Shown in pieces: positions 61,225 to 64,000 of a DNA stretch of 64,000 nt. Every line of letters begins with the position of its first letter. Position 1 is the first letter of the stretch. The notes beneath the pieces are model-generated. The model saw only the letters and a program-made list of their open reading frames with translations, had not been told where the DNA came from and made no database searches. Both the position numbers and the translations under genes were made by a program. Source of the stretch: Cytobacillus sp. FSL H8-0458 (GTDB lineage: Bacteria; Bacillota; Bacilli; Bacillales; Cytobacillaceae); assembly GCF_038002165.1 (NCBI RefSeq), contig NZ_JBBOBR010000001.1, positions 2,046,001 to 2,110,000 on the forward strand, read 5' to 3'.

Positions 61225-61374
61225 TTAAAAAACCTCCTGTATGACTGTAAATATTTTTCGTTAGTATTAATCATTATTTTATTTTACCTTCTACAGTCCT
61301 ATTAAAACATATACCTCTTCTGCATCGTTTCTTCAAACATTTCGACTATAATAGAAGTAATTGATTTGAAATGA

Positions 61375-62757
61375 GTGAGTTCCTTGAAAAAACTTTCTAT
61401 GAAGCTCGGCCTGCTTTTCCTTCTGATCCTTTTCGGGCTTGAAACAACTATGTTCTTCTTTTTACATAGCACCCTTGTCGAGTCCCGTGTGGAAGAAGAG
61501 CTCATAGCCCTGCAGACACGCGGCAATTCACACCGTGCTATACTCGAAAAGCATTTTGATGAAAATACGATTTCCCATGTAGCTCTGATGGAATCTGAAG
61601 CCACTACAGATGTAGTTATTACAAATTCAACCAAGGAGATCCTTGGTGCTTCTGTTGATAGCAGTTTGATTCAAAGGTACATAGAAAAGCCGATTACATC
61701 TTCTGAAAGGGAGGGCAAAACCATCGGGGATAATTGGAAAGAAGAAGATTATATTTCAACTGTCAGCCCGATCGAACAGGATGGAGTGCTGATTGGCTAT
61801 GTATATATGTTTCAGGATACAGTCTGGATTGAATCGTTAATCTCTCGCTTAAATGAACAATTTTTAATCGCCGGTATCATTGCCATCATTTTTACCATTA
61901 CGATCATCATCTTTTTATCAAATGCCCTGGCGAAACCGCTGATTAAAATGAAGGAAGCCACCTCACAAATAAGCAGCGGTGATTTTTCAGTTTCCCTTCC
62001 TAAAACCGGTGACGATGAACTTGGGGATTTAGCACGGTCCATCCAGTTATTGGCGGGCGACCTGAATTATCTCAGAGAAGAACGCAGTGAATTTTTATCC
62101 AGCATATCGCACGAGCTTCGCACCCCTCTTACTTATATAAAAGGATATGCGGATATAGTTCAGAAGCGGAACCTGAGCCCGGAAGAAAGAAATCAGTATT
62201 TATCGATTATCCTGGAGGAAACCAACCGGCTTTCAGATATGGTTAAAAATCTTTTCGATTTGGCTAAGATCGATAAAAATACTTTTGATATTATAAAAAA
62301 ACCAATAGACCTGAAGGAATTCACGAAAAAAATTGAAACAAAATTTTCTCCGGCTTTCGCTGAAAAAGGCATGCAGCTATCTGTCAGCTGCCGTGAATCA
62401 ATCATCCTTTCTGCGGATGGATCAAGGCTGGAGCAAATCATATTTAATCTTCTGGATAACGCGATTAAATATTCCTCAGCTGGAGATAAAACAACAGTAG
62501 AGGTAAGCAGGACCAAAAAACATGTCATCATCAGAATAAAGGATTCCGGAAGAGGAATCTCTGAAGAGGAACTGCCCTTTATCTTTAATCGTTTTTACCG
62601 AGTGGATAAATCACGTGCAAGAGCTCTTGGAGGTACAGGTCTTGGACTAGCCATTGTTAAAGAGCTTGTCCATGCCCATGGAGGGACTATATCTGTCTCA
62701 AGCAGAGAAGGTGACGGAACAGAATTTGAAATTGTTTTAAAGGGAGAAACGGAATGA
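61375..62757 (+). CDS. Sensor histidine kinase
   Basis: 460 residues from GTG 61375; TTG 61384 is an alternative, and the ribosome site is weak for both. Two membrane spans (about 10-30 and 164-183) frame an extracytoplasmic sensor domain; then HAMP (ALAKPLIKMKEATSQISSGD), a dimerisation helix with the phospho-acceptor His246 (SSISHELRTPLTYIKGYADI) and an ATPase domain (LLDNAIKYS, DSGRGISEEELPFIFNRFYR, GTGLGLAIVKEL). It overlaps the response regulator gene by four bases (ATGA). Signal unknown. Confidence 0.95.
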   Translation: MSSLKKLSMKLGLLFLLILFGLETTMFFFLHSTLVESRVEEELIALQTRGNSHRAILEKHFDENTISHVALMESEATTDVVITNSTKEILGASVDSSLIQRYIEKPITSSEREGKTIGDNWKEEDYISTVSPIEQDGVLIGYVYMFQDTVWIESLISRLNEQFLIAGIIAIIFTITIIIFLSNALAKPLIKMKEATSQISSGDFSVSLPKTGDDELGDLARSIQLLAGDLNYLREERSEFLSSISHELRTPLTYIKGYADIVQKRNLSPEERNQYLSIILEETNRLSDMVKNLFDLAKIDKNTFDIIKKPIDLKEFTKKIETKFSPAFAEKGMQLSVSCRESIILSADGSRLEQIIFNLLDNAIKYSSAGDKTTVEVSRTKKHVIIRIKDSGRGISEEELPFIFNRFYRVDKSRARALGGTGLGLAIVKELVHAHGGTISVSSREGDGTEFEIVLKGETE

Positions 62758-63434
62758 TGAAAACAATACTTTTGGTCGACGATGAAACTAGAATGCTTGA
62801 TCTAATTTCTTTATACTTATCACCCCGCGGCTACAATTGCATTAAATTTGCTTCAGGTTCAGATGCCTTGCTTTACTTGGAAACCCATTCTGCAGATTTG
62901 GTCCTTTTAGATGTCATGATGCCTGAAATGGATGGATGGAGTGTATGCAAGGAAATTAAAAAATATTGGGATATTCCTATCATCATGCTTACTGCCAAAA
63001 GCGAAAAGCCGGACATTGTAAAAGGATTGAACATTGGAGCAGACGATTATATTCTGAAGCCGTTCGATGAAGAGGAATTATCTGCAAGGATTGAAGCGGT
63101 TTTGAGAAGAAGCAAAAAAGATGGAAAAACCAAAACCTTTAAAGGGCTGGAACTTAAAGAAGATTCTTTTGAGCTTTCCTATAAAAATAAGGAAATTCTT
63201 TTAACTCCAAAAGAGTTTTCAATGTTAAGCCTTTTCCTTTCAAACTTGAACAGAGTTTTCTCACGTGAGCATTTAATAGGCTCTGTTTGGGGTTATGGGG
63301 TGTCAATTGAAGATCGCACCATTGATTCGCATGTAAGAAATTTACGTGAAAAATTAAGGAAAGCCGGGTTTCCTGCAGATGAATATCTGACGACTGTCTG
63401 GGGTTTAGGCTATAAATGGGCCGGAAAGGATTAA
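62754..63434 (+). CDS. OmpR/PhoB-family response regulator
   Basis: 226 residues. Receiver domain with Asp9/10, phospho-acceptor Asp53 (DLVLLDVMMPEMDG) and Lys in MLTAKSEKPD; then a winged-helix DNA-binding domain (LTPKEFSMLSLFLSNLNRVF, DRTIDSHVRNLREKLRKAG). Translated with the kinase gene 5' to it. The downstream VTT-domain gene is 3 bp away and is likely in the same transcript. Confidence 0.96.
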   Translation: MMKTILLVDDETRMLDLISLYLSPRGYNCIKFASGSDALLYLETHSADLVLLDVMMPEMDGWSVCKEIKKYWDIPIIMLTAKSEKPDIVKGLNIGADDYILKPFDEEELSARIEAVLRRSKKDGKTKTFKGLELKEDSFELSYKNKEILLTPKEFSMLSLFLSNLNRVFSREHLIGSVWGYGVSIEDRTIDSHVRNLREKLRKAGFPADEYLTTVWGLGYKWAGKD

Positions 63435-63437
63435 TAG

Positions 63438-63998
63438 ATGTTTTCTGATATCATTGAATCACTTTCAGATGAACCGATATTGGCGGCTTTATTTAGCATA
63501 TTCATGAACATTGCTGCAGCGGTAACGGGATTCCTCCCAAGTGCCTTTATTACTGCTGGAACAGTTGCCGTTTTTGATTTAAAAATGGGGCTGGTTCTTT
63601 TGATCATCGGAGAAGCAGCCGGAGCAATTATAAGTTTTATACTTTATCGCAAAGGGATCAGCAAGCATACCTCCTCTTTTCCTCAGCTAAAGAATAACAA
63701 ATTTTTCTCAAAGCTCCAGAGTGCGGAAGGTCCAGCTGCGTTTTTCATGGTTGTTTTGCTGAGGGTCTTGCCTTTTGTCCCATCAGGTGCAGTCACACTG
63801 GCAGCAGCATACAGCAAAATGAAGCTTCTGCCCTTCGGCATTGCCAGCACGATGGGGAAAATACCTGCATTGTTCATGGAAGCCTTTGCGGTTTCACATG
63901 TACTAAAATTTGAAAGAGAGCTGCAAATAGCCATTTTTCTATTAGCTTCATTCTTCTTTTTAGTTTACTATTTATATAAAAATTATAAATTAAGTTAA
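63438..63998 (+). CDS. VTT-domain (TVP38/DedA-like) membrane protein
   Basis: 186 residues, complete within the window. Several hydrophobic spans and the VTT/SNARE-associated core LPSAFITAGTVAVFDLKMG, then GEAAGAIISFILYRKG and RVLPFVPSGAVTLAAAYSKM. The family is tied to lipid scrambling and membrane homeostasis. It follows the two-component genes with a 3-bp gap, so its expression may be under their control or it may be functionally linked. Confidence 0.85.
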   Translation: MFSDIIESLSDEPILAALFSIFMNIAAAVTGFLPSAFITAGTVAVFDLKMGLVLLIIGEAAGAIISFILYRKGISKHTSSFPQLKNNKFFSKLQSAEGPAAFFMVVLLRVLPFVPSGAVTLAAAYSKMKLLPFGIASTMGKIPALFMEAFAVSHVLKFERELQIAIFLLASFFFLVYYLYKNYKLS

Positions 63999-64000
63999 GA

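Noticed and set aside
1-64000. Prophage, integrase, transposase or rRNA/tRNA genes
   Set aside because: None of the frames resembles these and no rRNA or tRNA sequence was recognised.

Overview
The window looks like chromosome from an endospore-forming, low-GC member of the Bacillaceae. Spore genes are scattered through it (sspN, tlp, sspO, sspP, a CotM-like small heat-shock protein). Ribosome binding sites are strong GGAGG types with many TTG and GTG starts, and almost every transcript ends in a clear hairpin plus T-run. Gene order around aconitase (thiol-disulfide oxidoreductase, sspN, tlp on one side; sspO, sspP, CotM-like on the other) matches what I recall of the Bacillus subtilis citB region. 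I cannot name a species.

Layout. 1-2126: tandem-AAA ATPase, cut by the window edge. 2253-10861: the aconitase/spore-protein neighbourhood, split by dispersed repeats, a small coiled-coil gene and selA. 10948-11181: a small redox protein of the SelW family whose reading frame crosses an in-frame TGA at the Cys-x-x-Sec position, with a selenocysteine-insertion-type hairpin just downstream; ordinary gene calling misses it. 11309-17613: arylamine N-acetyltransferase, threonine catabolism (kbl-tdh), an orphan arginine deiminase and a catalase with a consensus PerR box. 17789-19647: a Cys- and Gln-rich tandem-repeat protein overlapping a convergent coiled-coil gene. 20271-22948: ABC-F ATPase and DegV protein.

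22982-48034 is one 25-kb block for aromatic amino acid catabolism, nearly all on the minus strand. It holds tyrosine degradation (HPPD, homogentisate dioxygenase, fumarylacetoacetase, a PLP aminotransferase, a flavin reductase-like protein); a phenylalanine-dehydrogenase-like enzyme in an operon with a hot-dog thioesterase and a complete four-gene 2-oxoacid dehydrogenase complex; a three-gene ABC importer resembling aromatic amino acid uptake systems; a nitronate monooxygenase-like protein; and the phenylacetate pathway (paaK, A, B, C, D, an EthD-like gene, paaF, G, H, J and the regulator paaX). Read together, phenylalanine would be deaminated to phenylpyruvate, oxidatively decarboxylated straight to phenylacetyl-CoA, then epoxidised and beta-oxidised. 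Similar inverted repeats (TAACG...CGTT) sit downstream of the paaK and paaX promoters, and catabolite-repression (cre) sites sit just after the promoter of the dehydrogenase operon and in the leader of the transporter.

48232-64000: a very large multi-spanning membrane protein, a sortase D with its LPNTA substrate, a YebC-family regulator, a Gfo/Idh/MocA oxidoreductase, a membrane-anchored thermonuclease, the serine dehydratase operon with its YheO-type regulator, another dispersed repeat, a two-component system and a VTT-domain membrane protein at the right edge.
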